From assembly GCA_913045395.1 (NCBI GenBank), contig CAJWPV010000098.1, positions 1 to 6,111 of the forward strand: a stretch of 6,111 nt of DNA, written 5' to 3'. Below are positions 5,829-6,111 of this stretch, in pieces (position 1 is the first letter of the stretch; each line of letters starts with the position of its first letter). A program made the translations under genes and the position numbers. Under the pieces are notes generated by a model. The model was not told where the DNA came from, did not search any database, and saw nothing but the letters and a program-made list of their open reading frames with translations. Origin of the DNA: an uncultured Verrucomicrobiota bacterium. Its GTDB lineage: Bacteria; Verrucomicrobiota; Verrucomicrobiia; Limisphaerales; UBA1096.

Positions 5829-6111
5829 GTGAATTTGTTGCCTGCCAGCCGCGTCCGCCTGCCTGTTCGAGTGGAGAAACCTCAGCCCAACTATTTGCGG
5901 GACGGCGTATTTATTGTCGTCATGTTGCTGGCCGTGCTGTTGTTCGAGATTTTTTCCGGCAACAGCGTGGGGGTTCACTCCTACAATATCCCAAAGGAAA
6001 AACCGGCCCAGGCTGCCGCTCCGGCCGCCGGCACCGCCGCAACGTCCAAGCCGGATCCCAGCACGCTGATCCAGTTTGCCAAGCCGCAGGACTGGACGAA
6101 CGTCACAGACG
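5829..6111 (+). CDS. Uncharacterised single-pass membrane protein, cut by the right edge
   Basis: An open frame runs from a TGA at 5763 to the window edge and contains no ATG before the membrane segment, so the start must be non-ATG or the N-terminus is misread. Candidates are GTG 5829, TTG 5835, TTG 5838 (GGGGTG 6 nt upstream) and GTG 5871; the span given uses GTG 5829. Counting from there, residues 1-25 are basic and proline-containing (RVRLPVRVEKPQPNYLRD). Residues 26-42 form one hydrophobic helix (GVFIVVMLLAVLLFEIF). Residues 55-77 are an Ala/Pro/Lys-rich linker, followed by STLIQFAKPQDWTNVTD. A short basic cytoplasmic N-terminus, one helix and an Ala/Pro linker suggest a membrane-anchored periplasmic protein with its functional domain beyond the edge, as in TonB-like or other envelope proteins. 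No family is recognised. That it is coding rests on the coherent hydrophobic and linker composition and the lack of stops for about 345 nt. Confidence 0.6.
   Translation, partial: MNLLPASRVRLPVRVEKPQPNYLRDGVFIVVMLLAVLLFEIFSGNSVGVHSYNIPKEKPAQAAAPAAGTAATSKPDPSTLIQFAKPQDWTNVTD

Overview
The window looks like chromosomal DNA from a member of the PVC bacteria, most likely Verrucomicrobiota and less likely Planctomycetota. I infer this from GC-rich coding sequence, a secreted DUF1549/DUF1553 (PSCyt2/PSD1) protein with a CxxCH haem motif, and a Tat-exported Gfo/Idh/MocA oxidoreductase. Both protein types are much expanded in that superphylum. The lineage is inferred from gene content; there is no rRNA or other phylogenetic marker that I could place.

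Layout. Positions 1-1455 (minus strand) hold the N-terminal 485 codons of a PSCyt2/PSD1 protein whose C-terminus lies beyond the left edge. A 118-bp divergent intergenic region (1456-1573) carries overlapping 10-bp palindromes and a possible plus-strand promoter. Then, all on the plus strand: a Tat-signal Gfo/Idh/MocA oxidoreductase (1574-2905); a secreted protein of unknown function with a lysine-rich tail (2957-4525); pdxJ, pyridoxine 5'-phosphate synthase (4537-5280); and acpS, holo-ACP synthase (5277-5660). After a 168-bp gap, an uncharacterised single-pass membrane protein (from about 5829) runs off the right edge.

How the genes may work together. The two divergent genes at the left both encode exported proteins of families that often sit together near sugar- or polysaccharide-degradation loci in PVC genomes; a shared regulatory region is plausible. 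The unknown secreted protein, pdxJ and acpS are tightly packed (11-bp gap, then a 4-bp ATGA overlap) and probably form one transcript. pdxJ-acpS is a widely conserved housekeeping pair making vitamin B6 cofactor and activating acyl carrier protein. The unknown protein is the least explained part of this unit.

I found no tRNA, rRNA, CRISPR array, insertion sequence, phage gene or defence system. The window appears largely ordinary. The items most worth a second look are the unknown secreted protein upstream of pdxJ, the palindromes between the divergent genes, the altered catalytic motif in the oxidoreductase, and the truncated membrane protein at the right edge.
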